Made by a program: the position numbers and the translations under genes. From Rathayibacter sp. SW19 (GTDB lineage: Bacteria > Actinomycetota > Actinomycetes > Actinomycetales > Microbacteriaceae): a stretch of 64,000 nt of DNA. Under the pieces are notes generated by a model. The model was not told the DNA's origin and did not search any database. It worked only from the letters and a program-made list of their open reading frames with translations. Below, piece by piece: positions 26,160 to 34,407 of this stretch (position 1 is the first letter of the stretch; each line of letters opens with the position of its first letter). The stretch lies in assembly GCF_030866825.1 (NCBI RefSeq), contig NZ_CP133020.1, forward strand, positions 2,852,001 through 2,916,000, read 5' to 3'.

Positions 26160-27974
26160 TCAGCCGAAGGTGAACGAGTAGGCCCGCACGCCGCGGCCCA
26201 CGGTGACGTTCAGGGTGCCCGATGTGGATTTCGCGGTCTTCTCGACCTGGTAGGAGCGGGGCACGCCGGACACGGAGATCGTCGTGGTCTTAGTGCCATT
26301 GCCGACGGTCAGCGTGCCGGAGCCTCCCAGCACCATCCGCACCTGGTCGCCGGTGTAGTTCAAGCGGATGCGCGCCGAAGCTGCGTCCGGTGTCGCGTAC
26401 TGCGTCTGCAGCGACCAGGCGCCGTCGAGGGCGAATTCGTTGCCGGCTAGTTTCTCCGGGTACCGGAACTGTGTGGTCTTGGTCGAATAGGGTTCGCTGC
26501 CGCCGAAGTTGACCTGTTTGGTGGTGCCGAGGTAGCTTTCGGGGGTGATCGAGCCCAGAGCGGGCGTCGTGTTGGCGAGTTCCGTTTTGGGCGGGAGGCT
26601 GACATCCGGGTTTGCATGTTTCAGTAGTTGCCGGATCAGGTCCTCGGTCGAGGAATAGTTGCCCTCACCGAATTGCACGTTGCGCACGACGCCTTTCGCG
26701 TCGATCAGGTAGTGGGCCGGCCAGTACCGGTTGCGGTAGTTCGTCCAGGTAGACAGATTGTTGTCGATCGCCACCGGATAGGTGATGCCCAGCGCCTTGG
26801 CGCCGGATTTCACGTTGCCGACTACTTTTTCGAACGAGTACTCGGGTGAGTGGATGCCAATGACCTGCAGCCCGTCGGCTTTGTACGCCTTGTTCCAAGC
26901 GACGACGTGCGGGACCGAGCGTTGGCAGTTGATGCAGGAGTAGCCCCAGAAATCGATCAGCACGACCTTGCCCTTCTCCTGGGCGAGCGTGAGCGGTTTG
27001 TCGCCGGGCGTGTTGAACCACGTCTGGATTCCGGTTATTTGCGGTGCGGTGCCGCAGGACTCGAGTACGGTCGCGTCATTGCGGCATTTCGACAGGTTCT
27101 TGTTCTGGTCGTTGACCAGGCCGCCGAGATTGAGCGCCTTGCTGACCTGCTGCGAGTTCGAGAACTGGTCCTGCAGTCCGCTCGTGTAATCCGGCACCAG
27201 AGTCTGCAAGAACTGCGGCAGGTTGAAGGCCAGCGCGACGGCGAGACCAATCATCAAGATGCCGCCAGTCATCCGCACACCGCGCTGGTGCTTGCGAAAT
27301 GTGCGCACCCGCTCGGCGACCCGGCGGCCGGCCAACGCGAAAATCAGCAACGGCATCGCGGCACCCAGCGCGAACGTGACCGTCAGCACGATCGTGCCGA
27401 CACCGATCCGACCGGTCGACCCGGCAACGGTGATCGCCGCCAGGACAGGGCCCGCGCAGGGCACGTAGACAGCGCCGAGCGCGATCCCCAGAACAAAACC
27501 GCCACGGTCGGTGCCGACATTGCGCTGCGGAATCCAGGAAAACGGCTTCTCCAAAATCGACTCGAACCGCGGCACGATCAACCCGATCCCGATCAATACC
27601 AACACGACGATGCCAGCGTAGCGCAGAACATCCTGCGGCAGATGCAGAACAGCCAGCAGCAGCGAACCGAGCAGGGTGAAAACGCTGAAGCTGACGATCA
27701 GGCCGAGAATCACCTGGTAAGGGCGCCAACGCGAAACCGTCGGCGATGCAGCCACCTGAGGTTCCGCCAGCACAGTCGCCGTGCCGGAACCTGCGGACGA
27801 CGTCGGTGCACTTGGAGTGGCTGCTGACAGTGTCCCGGCCCCTGAGCTTGCCGAAGGGCGTGCGGCCTGGACGCCACCGGAGAAGAAGATGACCGGCAGC
27901 ACGGGAAGGATGCACGGGGAAATTCCCGTGACCAAACCTCCGAGGAATCCGATCAGAGCAAGCGTCAGGTACAC
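26160..27974 (-). CDS. dipZ: DipZ: CcdA-type membrane domain fused to a thioredoxin-like domain
   Basis: 604 aa from GTG 27974, preceded by GGAGG with a 6-nt spacer. The N-terminal CcdA electron-transfer membrane part has GISPCILPVLPVIFFSGG and GAVYVPCAGPVLAAITVAG, giving the paired membrane cysteines. A TlpA-like domain follows with DFWGYSCINCQRSVPHV (active-site CxxC), GIHSPEYSFEKV and NRYWPAHYLIDAKG. The C-terminal about 150 aa form a beta-sandwich (carbohydrate-binding-like) domain seen in mycobacterial DipZ. It moves reducing power from the cytosol to extracytoplasmic disulfides. A SigK-type promoter precedes it. Confidence 0.9.
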   Translation of the reverse strand: MYLTLALIGFLGGLVTGISPCILPVLPVIFFSGGVQAARPSASSGAGTLSAATPSAPTSSAGSGTATVLAEPQVAASPTVSRWRPYQVILGLIVSFSVFTLLGSLLLAVLHLPQDVLRYAGIVVLVLIGIGLIVPRFESILEKPFSWIPQRNVGTDRGGFVLGIALGAVYVPCAGPVLAAITVAGSTGRIGVGTIVLTVTFALGAAMPLLIFALAGRRVAERVRTFRKHQRGVRMTGGILMIGLAVALAFNLPQFLQTLVPDYTSGLQDQFSNSQQVSKALNLGGLVNDQNKNLSKCRNDATVLESCGTAPQITGIQTWFNTPGDKPLTLAQEKGKVVLIDFWGYSCINCQRSVPHVVAWNKAYKADGLQVIGIHSPEYSFEKVVGNVKSGAKALGITYPVAIDNNLSTWTNYRNRYWPAHYLIDAKGVVRNVQFGEGNYSSTEDLIRQLLKHANPDVSLPPKTELANTTPALGSITPESYLGTTKQVNFGGSEPYSTKTTQFRYPEKLAGNEFALDGAWSLQTQYATPDAASARIRLNYTGDQVRMVLGGSGTLTVGNGTKTTTISVSGVPRSYQVEKTAKSTSGTLNVTVGRGVRAYSFTFG

Positions 27975-28036
27975 GGGGTGCCTCCAAGGCGATGGTCGAT
28001 GCACTGAGGTGTGCTTCACGAGGGGTATCGCACACA

Positions 28037-28064
28037 GTTCGGAACCCGGCGCATCCATGGATTG
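28037..28064 (-). promoter_or_regulatory. SigK-type promoter for dipZ
   Basis: Minus strand: -35 CAATCC (28059-28064), 16-bp spacer, -10 CCGAAC (28037-28042), about 60 bp before GTG 27974. The -35 is identical to that of the 23901 operon, and the -10 differs only in the last base. Confidence 0.65.
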
Positions 28065-28078
28065 CCGACAAGCAATTC

Positions 28079-28106
28079 CAAACCGGTCAGGACCGACGTT
28101 CCGAAT
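28079..28106 (+). promoter_or_regulatory. SigK-type promoter for the fasciclin gene
   Basis: Plus strand: -35 CAAACC (28079-28084), 16-bp spacer, -10 CCGAAT (28101-28106), about 67 bp before ATG 28174. Its -35 begins 14 bp from the divergent dipZ -35, so the two promoters are back to back. Confidence 0.6.
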
Positions 28107-28173
28107 GTGCTGATGAAGGCCGCACAGCGCGTGGCCGACTGGCCACACAGCCAGAACATCAAAGGAGAAGCTC

Positions 28174-28833
28174 ATGCGAGTCAACAAGCGCAACACCATC
28201 GCCGTGATCAGCCTGGCCGCAGTCGCCCTGATCGGACTGTCGGGCTGTTCGGCCGCGGCCAGTTCAGGCGGGTCGACGTCGATGAAGAACGACACAACAC
28301 CCTCCGCAAGTGCGACGAAGGCGAATCCGGCCGCGGATCTGGTCGGTCCGGGATGTGCGGCCTACGCGAAGGCGAACCCCTCCGGTGCCGGCTCGGTCAG
28401 CGGAATGTCACAAGACCCCGTGGCCGTGGCCGCATCGAACAACCCGCTGCTGAAGACCCTGGTCGCCGCGGTCTCCGGCAAGCTGAACCCCGCCGTCAAC
28501 CTCGTCGACACACTGGACGGCAGTCAGTTCACGGTCTTCGCCCCGGTCGACACGGCATTCGCCAAGATCGACCCCGCCACGATCGACACGTTGAAGACGC
28601 CCGCGGGCGCCGCCACGCTGAAGAAGATCCTGACCTACCACGTGATCGCCGGCCAACTGGCCCCTGACTCCATCGACGGATCGCACGCGACCGTCGAAGG
28701 TCAAGACGTCACGATCACCGGCACCGGCGACAACATGAAGGTCAACAACTCCAACGTGATCTGCGGTGGAGTGCACACCGCCAACGCGACCGTGTACCTC
28801 CTCGACACCGTGCTGATGCCGCCGGCCAACTAA
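28174..28833 (+). CDS. Fasciclin-domain (MPT70/MPT83-like) lipoprotein
   Basis: 219 aa. Lipoprotein signal: basic start, hydrophobic IAVISLAAVALIGLSGC, lipobox LSGC with the modified Cys at about residue 25. The FAS1 domain follows: LVAAVSGKLNPAVNLVDTL, SQFTVFAPVDTAFAKI, LKKILTYHVIAGQLAPDSI and the end TVYLLDTVLMPPAN. Two cysteines (VGPGCAAYA and NVICGGVHT) may form the disulfide known from MPT70. GGAGAA lies 5 nt before ATG. In mycobacteria MPT70/MPT83 are the main SigK targets beside dipZ, and the same trio is present here. Confidence 0.9.
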   Translation: MRVNKRNTIAVISLAAVALIGLSGCSAAASSGGSTSMKNDTTPSASATKANPAADLVGPGCAAYAKANPSGAGSVSGMSQDPVAVAASNNPLLKTLVAAVSGKLNPAVNLVDTLDGSQFTVFAPVDTAFAKIDPATIDTLKTPAGAATLKKILTYHVIAGQLAPDSIDGSHATVEGQDVTITGTGDNMKVNNSNVICGGVHTANATVYLLDTVLMPPAN

Positions 28834-28859
28834 TCCCCGAAAAGCATCAAGGGTGCGAT

Positions 28860-28883
28860 GACCCGCCACTTCAGTGGCGGGTC
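28860..28883. terminator. Bidirectional terminator between fasciclin and DHA2 MFS genes
   Basis: GACCCGCCACT and AGTGGCGGGTC are exact complements separated by 2 nt. The hairpin lies 27 bp after the fasciclin stop and overlaps the stop codon of the convergent MFS gene, so it can end both transcripts. Confidence 0.75.
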
Positions 28884-30651
28884 AATTGCTGTCCGCAGGC
28901 ATTCTCCCCCTGAGTATGTATGCCGCGCGGTCATTAGCCAGTGGCCGAACTTCTCGGCGTCTTCGTTTGCGTATTGCGGGCTTGGTTGCATCCCAGGGTT
29001 CTGGTGCCGTGTCTTCGGAGCCTGTGTTGCGGGCGCCGGACAGTCTGAGCGTGGCCAGGAGACCGAGCACGAGGAATCCGGAGGCGGCGAACGCGGAGTA
29101 GCGGGTTCCGTCGCTGAACGCTTCGCGCGCAGCATCCGCAACCTTCTCGCTCTTGGCTGAGAGCCCCGGAATCGCGCCGCCGGCGCTGACGACGACGGTG
29201 TTGACGATCTGACTTTGGGCGGCCGCCGGAAGTGCCGGTGTCATCTCGGACAGTCGTGTGTTCAGAGAGGAGCCGACGGAGGTGAACAGCACGGTACCGA
29301 GGATCGCAATGCCCAGGGCGGAGCCGATTTGCCGTGCGGTGCTGGCCGTGCCGGAGCCTTGCCCACTCTTCTCAACAGGCACGTCTTTGAGAACGACCCC
29401 GGTCAGCTGGGCGGTGGCCAGGCCGAGGCCGATTCCGTAGACGAAAAGGAACGGCACGATGACCAGCCATGTCGCGTTCGCGCTAATGACGAAGCCGAGA
29501 CCGGTGACCCCGATGATCTCCCCGATGATGCCGATGCGCACGGTTGCGACCGGGGTGAGTTTCTGCCCGAACGCGCCGGAGAGAGCGCTGGCGGCGAACG
29601 AGCCGATGGCCAGGGCCAAAAGAACGAACCCGGTCTGCAAGGCGCTGTAGCCGAGAACGTTCTGCAACCACAACGGCAGAGACAGGATGATGCCAAACTC
29701 GCCGAGGGAGATGATCATCGCGGCGATGTTGCCGTTGCGAAACGACGGGATCGCGAACAGGGAAAACGCCACCAGCGTGGATTGACCGGCCCGTTGACGG
29801 TGGATACCCCACCGGATGAACGCCACGGACGAGACCAGGGTGAGTGCAAATGCGATCGCTATCGGTGAGAGAGCGAAAGGCCACTCCCAGCTGCCGATAG
29901 CAAGTTTCTGGTTAGCGTTGGTCAACCACCAACCGTAGCTGCGGCCCTCGATCAGGCCGAAGACCAGAGACGCACTGGCGATGACCGAGAGCACGGCACC
30001 GATGATGTCAATCGAGCGCAGCTGTCCGGCATCCTTGGATTCGGCCACGCACACCAGCACACCGATGACGATGATCACAGCCAGTGGCACGTTAATGCCG
30101 AACGCCCACCGCCACGAATAGTAGGTAGTCAGCCAGCCACCCAAAAGCGGGCCGACAGCGACCATACCACCGATGGTGGAACCCCACACGGCGAAGGCGA
30201 TACCGCGTTCTCTGCCTCGAAAGGTCGCGTTGATCAGCGACAGCGTGGTGGGCAGCACCATCGCCCCGCCCACGCCTTGCAGAATGCGGGAGCCGATCAA
30301 CAGGTCCCCTGAAGGTGACAGGGCGGCCAATACGGAGGCAGCGGCGAAGATGCTCACCCCGATGATCAGCATGCGACGGCGCCCATACCGGTCGGCGAGG
30401 GTGCCGAAGACCAGCAACAAGGCGGCGAAGACCAGGGTGTAGCTTTCCTGAACCCATTGCACCTGGGTCGAGGTGATGCGCAGGTCGCGCACGATCGACG
30501 GGATCGCCACGTTGACAATCGTCGAATCGACGATGATCAGCGCCACAGCGACGCTGATGAACACCAGGCCCGCCCACCGACGGCGTGCCGGGCTCACGCG
30601 ATCCCCCGGCCCGGCCGTGAGATGCGCCGTGTCCGCAGGTGGGTTGGTCAT
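28882..30651 (-). CDS. DHA2-family (EmrB/QacA) MFS exporter, last gene of the carotenoid operon
   Basis: 589 aa, 14 spans. Motifs: VDSTIVNVAIPSI in TM1, LADRYGRRRMLIIG (motif A), SRILQGVGGAMVLPTTLSLI (TM4) and GPLLGGWLTTYYSWRWAFGI (motif C). A large C-terminal extracytoplasmic segment (TRLSEMTPALPAAAQS) precedes the last span, and the tail is basic. ATG 30651 overlaps the MMPL stop (ATGA), so it is translated with the operon. Possible role in exporting a lipid, carotenoid derivative or drug. Confidence 0.85.
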   Translation of the reverse strand: MTNPPADTAHLTAGPGDRVSPARRRWAGLVFISVAVALIIVDSTIVNVAIPSIVRDLRITSTQVQWVQESYTLVFAALLLVFGTLADRYGRRRMLIIGVSIFAAASVLAALSPSGDLLIGSRILQGVGGAMVLPTTLSLINATFRGRERGIAFAVWGSTIGGMVAVGPLLGGWLTTYYSWRWAFGINVPLAVIIVIGVLVCVAESKDAGQLRSIDIIGAVLSVIASASLVFGLIEGRSYGWWLTNANQKLAIGSWEWPFALSPIAIAFALTLVSSVAFIRWGIHRQRAGQSTLVAFSLFAIPSFRNGNIAAMIISLGEFGIILSLPLWLQNVLGYSALQTGFVLLALAIGSFAASALSGAFGQKLTPVATVRIGIIGEIIGVTGLGFVISANATWLVIVPFLFVYGIGLGLATAQLTGVVLKDVPVEKSGQGSGTASTARQIGSALGIAILGTVLFTSVGSSLNTRLSEMTPALPAAAQSQIVNTVVVSAGGAIPGLSAKSEKVADAAREAFSDGTRYSAFAASGFLVLGLLATLRLSGARNTGSEDTAPEPWDATKPAIRKRRRREVRPLANDRAAYILRGRMPADSN

Positions 30652-32849
30652 GTGTGCTCACCGTCCGTGGCTGCTCGAGGGCTGGGTGTGCCGCGCTTCC
30701 AGAGTGTGGAGGGCCACCAGATGGCGTGTCCGATGTCGTACGAGACGGCCGGCACCAGCAGGGAGCGCACGATGACGGTGTCCAGGAGCACCCCGAAGGC
30801 GACGATGAACGCGAGTTGCACCAGGAAGAGAATCGGGATGACGGCCAGCGCCGCGAAGGTGGCGGCCAGAACGACCCCGGCGGAGGTGATGACGCTGCCG
30901 GTCATGCCCAGGCCGCGCAGGATGCCCGGCCTGGTGCCGAGCCGGATGGATTCTTCGCGCACCCGGGTCATCAGGAAGATGTTGTAGTCCACACCGAGCG
31001 CGACCAAGAAGACGAAGCCGAAGAGCGGGACTGCCGCATCCGCACCTGGGAACTGGAAAATGTGGTTGAAAACCAGTGCCGACACCCCCAGCGCTGCCGC
31101 GTAGGAGACGACCACGCTGCCGATCAGCAGCACCGGGGCCAGGATCGAACGCAACAGCAGCATCAGAATGAGCAGGATGACCACCAGCACGATCGGGATG
31201 ATCTTGACCAGGTCGTTTTGCGCGGTTGTGTTCGTGTCCAGTGCGGTCGCGGTCACCCCGCCGACCAGTACCCCGGGGTCGGTTTTCGGCAACTGCGCCC
31301 GTAGCGTGCGGACCACTTGTTCGGCCGTGTGTGAGTCGGGTTCGGCCGAGAGTACCCCGTCGATGAGCACCTTCCCGTCGAGCACCACCGGCTCGGCCGG
31401 TGTGCCGGGACGGTTGTTGCCGGTGTAGAAGGTCGCCGAACTGATCCCCGGTGTCTGGCTGACGGCTTTCAGTGTTGCGTCGGCTTTGTCACGGTCGGTG
31501 ACGATCACGACGGGGCTGCCGGAGCCGGACGGAAAGTGTTTGGCCGCGATTTTCTGCCCGTCGACGGCGTTCGAGGCGGTCAGGACGACATCGGTTTGCG
31601 GCACCCCGTTGGCCTGCAACTGCAGCAGACCCAGCGAGCAGGCACCCAGGACAACGAGGGTGACAATCCAGGTGGCCCGCGGGCGGCGGGCGATGAGGCT
31701 GCCGACGCGCCGCCACAGCCCGGTGATGCCTTCCAGCCCTCGAATGGTCTCGGCATGAGCGTGCCGGTCGTCATCGGCGGCTTCGGTGGCATATTTCGGG
31801 CGGAACGGCCAGAACGCTGCCCGGCCGAAGATTACCAACAACACCGGTAGCAGGGTCAGGGCGGCCAACAGCGCGAACACAATACCGATAGCACCGATCG
31901 GCCCGAGAGCCTTGTTGGAGTTCAGGTCGGAGAACAGCAGGCACAGCAGGGCGATGATCACCGTGGCACCGGATGCGACGATCGGTTCCAGGGCGGCCCG
32001 CCAGGCCCGGCCGATTGCCGCCCATTTCGACTCGACGTGGTGTAGTGCTTCCCGGTAGCGGGCCACCAGCAGCAGGGAATAGTCGGTGGCGGCCCCGATG
32101 ACCAGGATGGAGAGGATGCCCTGGCTTTGGCCGCTGAGGGTGATCCAGCCCCAGCTGGCGAACGCGTAGACCAGCAGGATCGCTGAGGTCAGGGCGAAGA
32201 TCGAGGTGAACAGCACCAGGAAAGGCAGCACAATCGAGCGGTAGACCAGCAGCAGGATCAGGAACACGGCCCCGGCCGCGACCAACAGCAGGATGCCGTC
32301 GATGCCTCCGAACGCGTTGACCAGGTCGGCGGTCAGACCGGCAGGCCCGGTCACATAGCCGGTCACAGTCGACGGGATCGCATCGTTGACCGTTGTGCGC
32401 AGGTCGGCGACGACACTCTTGACGTTGTTGGTGTCGGTGACCGGCACGATGAACTCGATCGCCTTGCCATCCTTGGATGGGATCGGGCCGGCCACCGAGG
32501 TCGTGGCCGGTGGTTGCGCCTTCTGCACCCCGTCGACGGCGCCCAGCTTGGTGCCGAGTTTCGCATACGAGGTCAGGTCGCTTTTCGGGATGATCGAATC
32601 GGAGACGAGGACGACGATCGCGGTCAGCGCTTTCGCGTCGGTGAACTTCTTCTGCACCGTGTTCACCTCGGTGGATTCGGCGCTGGCTGGAAGGAACGCG
32701 GCCTGATCGTTGCTGGAGACCGAAGACAGTTTCCCGAACGTGGGCCCGCCGAAGCTTGCCGCGGCAAGCCAGATAATCAGCAGCACGGTCGGCAGCAGAA
32801 TGCGCAACCAGCGTGCAGGTGTCCAGTCGCGGCGGGATTCAGTGTTCAT
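30648..32849 (-). CDS. MMPL/RND-family lipid transporter in the carotenoid operon
   Basis: 733 aa with the MMPL plan: TM1, an extracytoplasmic domain (SSNDQAAFLPASAESTEVNT), TM2-6 including GAATDYSLLLVARYREALHH (the conserved RND Asp in TM4), TM7, a second loop domain, and TM8-12 with LGVDYNIFLMTRVREE. A homologous MMPL gene (cg0722) lies in the Corynebacterium glutamicum crt operon. It starts 7 nt after the crtEb stop and overlaps the next gene by ATGA. Confidence 0.85.
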   Translation of the reverse strand: MNTESRRDWTPARWLRILLPTVLLIIWLAAASFGGPTFGKLSSVSSNDQAAFLPASAESTEVNTVQKKFTDAKALTAIVVLVSDSIIPKSDLTSYAKLGTKLGAVDGVQKAQPPATTSVAGPIPSKDGKAIEFIVPVTDTNNVKSVVADLRTTVNDAIPSTVTGYVTGPAGLTADLVNAFGGIDGILLLVAAGAVFLILLLVYRSIVLPFLVLFTSIFALTSAILLVYAFASWGWITLSGQSQGILSILVIGAATDYSLLLVARYREALHHVESKWAAIGRAWRAALEPIVASGATVIIALLCLLFSDLNSNKALGPIGAIGIVFALLAALTLLPVLLVIFGRAAFWPFRPKYATEAADDDRHAHAETIRGLEGITGLWRRVGSLIARRPRATWIVTLVVLGACSLGLLQLQANGVPQTDVVLTASNAVDGQKIAAKHFPSGSGSPVVIVTDRDKADATLKAVSQTPGISSATFYTGNNRPGTPAEPVVLDGKVLIDGVLSAEPDSHTAEQVVRTLRAQLPKTDPGVLVGGVTATALDTNTTAQNDLVKIIPIVLVVILLILMLLLRSILAPVLLIGSVVVSYAAALGVSALVFNHIFQFPGADAAVPLFGFVFLVALGVDYNIFLMTRVREESIRLGTRPGILRGLGMTGSVITSAGVVLAATFAALAVIPILFLVQLAFIVAFGVLLDTVIVRSLLVPAVSYDIGHAIWWPSTLWKRGTPSPRAATDGEHT

Positions 32850-32856
32850 GGGGGTG

Positions 32857-33741
32857 TCAAGACCTTTCCAGGGCGTAGGCGATCAGAAGCATGGTGACCA
32901 GAAAACCGGCGGTGTAGTTGATCCACAGGAACCGTTTCCAGCCACGGTTGGCCTGCTCGGATTTCTCATCGGAAATCGAGCGAAACGGTGAAGCCACAGC
33001 AACGTATGGCAGCACCAACAACGCGGCCAACGGACCCGGCCACACGGTGAGCAACATCAGCAGCCCAGCTGCAACCCAGGCAGCCGTGGAGAACCGGACC
33101 GTCCATTTCGCGCCCATGACGGTCGCGATCGAACGGATGCCGCCGACCCGGTCGGGCATCACATCCTGCACAGCACCGAAGGCGTGGCTGGCGATACCCC
33201 ACAGGAAAAACCCGGCCAGCAGGGCAACAAGTGGAACAGTGAGGGCTGCACCGGCCAGGACAAGCCCGTACACGGCGGGGCTCACGAAGTGTGTGCTGGA
33301 GGTGATCGAGTCCAGGAACGGTTTCTCTTTGAACCGCAGTCCCGGAACGGAGTAGGCGGCCACCGCGAACAGGCTCACCGTCAGGACCGCCCATGAGGCC
33401 GGATCGCCGAGTACGACCAGCATGATGATGAACGGAACGGTCAGCAGGCCCGAAACGCGCAGCATCAGCCGGTGCAGGTTGCGTGTCAGTACGGCGCCTT
33501 CCAGACCGCCCTTACGCGGGTTGGCCAGATCGGACTCGTAGTCGAAAACGTCGTTGATGCCGTACATCGCCAGGTTGTACGGCACCAGGAAGAAGACCGT
33601 TCCCACCACCAAGGCCGCATCGACGTGCCCTGCCGTCAGATAGTAGGCGGCGGCGAACGGGAAAGCGGTATTGATCCAACTGACCGGGCGGGAGGCCACG
33701 ACCAACGCCCCGACAGTTCGGCGGATGCGGCTACTGGTCAT
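32857..33741 (-). CDS. crtEb: Lycopene elongase (UbiA-type prenyltransferase)
   Basis: 294 aa. UbiA fold with the first Asp motif NDVFDYESD (NDxxDxxxD) and second motif DVMPDRVGG, plus about eight spans. In the C50 pathway it adds two dimethylallyl units to lycopene, giving nonaflavuxanthin and flavuxanthin. Its start lies 11 nt inside the crtYf gene and its stop is 7 nt before the MMPL gene. Gene order and motifs together support crtEb over a quinone prenyltransferase. Confidence 0.88.
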   Translation of the reverse strand: MTSSRIRRTVGALVVASRPVSWINTAFPFAAAYYLTAGHVDAALVVGTVFFLVPYNLAMYGINDVFDYESDLANPRKGGLEGAVLTRNLHRLMLRVSGLLTVPFIIMLVVLGDPASWAVLTVSLFAVAAYSVPGLRFKEKPFLDSITSSTHFVSPAVYGLVLAGAALTVPLVALLAGFFLWGIASHAFGAVQDVMPDRVGGIRSIATVMGAKWTVRFSTAAWVAAGLLMLLTVWPGPLAALLVLPYVAVASPFRSISDEKSEQANRGWKRFLWINYTAGFLVTMLLIAYALERS

Positions 33742-34060
33742 GGGTGCCTCGCCTGCGAAACAGAAACCACAACGATGGCAGCAGAATCAGCCCGGCCGCC
33801 GGGTAGGCGAAGTCCTCGATTGGTGCCACCCCGATGACCAGGCCCGAAGTCTTGGTCGACGCGTACGCCATCAGTCCGCTGCGGATCATCACGTTGTCAA
33901 AGACCGCCGTGAGAACCATCACGACGATCCCTGCCGCCGTGACCGGCAACCACCAGCGGGTGATCAACGCACGGCACAAGGCCCGCGCCTTCACCAGCGC
34001 GGCAACCAGCACCAGCACCGCACCGGCGAGGAAGATCAGGCTCAACCACAGGTAGGTCAC
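33731..34060 (-). CDS. crtYf: C50 carotenoid epsilon-cyclase subunit CrtYf
   Basis: 109 aa from GTG 34060, overlapping the crtYe stop (GTGA). Three hydrophobic spans, with DNVMIRSGLMAYASTK and PIEDFAYPAAGLILLPSLW; the PxEE/PIED-F motif is typical of the heterodimeric lycopene-cyclase type subunits. It pairs with CrtYe to cyclise flavuxanthin to decaprenoxanthin or a related C50 pigment. Confidence 0.85.
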   Translation of the reverse strand: MTYLWLSLIFLAGAVLVLVAALVKARALCRALITRWWLPVTAAGIVVMVLTAVFDNVMIRSGLMAYASTKTSGLVIGVAPIEDFAYPAAGLILLPSLWFLFRRRGTHDQ

Positions 34061-34407
34061 GACCGACGCCCCCTGACCATGCGCCGGCGTCGCCTGACAG
34101 TACCAAGGATGCGGTCGATCCCGCCGATGAGCACCATGATCAGATAGCACAGGAATACGAGGAAGAACGGCTCCTCCACCGGCAGCTCCGGTGCCAGGAG
34201 CACACCGGTCATGAACCCGGTCTCACCGCGGAAGAAGATTCCCAGGTGAATACCCAGCACATCCCAGCCGAGGAAGAACACCAGCCCGACAGCCAGCACG
34301 GCAGCGGCACGCCACGGGTCTTTCCAGAAGAACAGTCGGTAGCGGCGATCGGTCAGCACCATGCACGCGAGGACGGCCACCAGACACAACAGATAAACGA
34401 TGCTCAT
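34057..34407 (-). CDS. crtYe: C50 carotenoid cyclase subunit CrtYe
   Basis: 116 aa from ATG 34407, which overlaps the crtI stop (ATGA) and has GGAG 6 nt upstream. Membrane protein with VFFLGWDVLGIHLGIFFRG and ELPVEEPFFLVFLCY; the PVEEPFF motif is diagnostic of this cyclase family. Together with CrtYf it forms the ring-closing enzyme. Which ring type (epsilon, gamma or beta) cannot be read from sequence. Confidence 0.88.
   Translation of the reverse strand: MSIVYLLCLVAVLACMVLTDRRYRLFFWKDPWRAAAVLAVGLVFFLGWDVLGIHLGIFFRGETGFMTGVLLAPELPVEEPFFLVFLCYLIMVLIGGIDRILGTVRRRRRMVRGRRS

Noticed and set aside
26850..27827. Long plus-strand frame opposite dipZ
   Set aside because: Antisense shadow; the dipZ CxxC and membrane motifs are on the minus strand.
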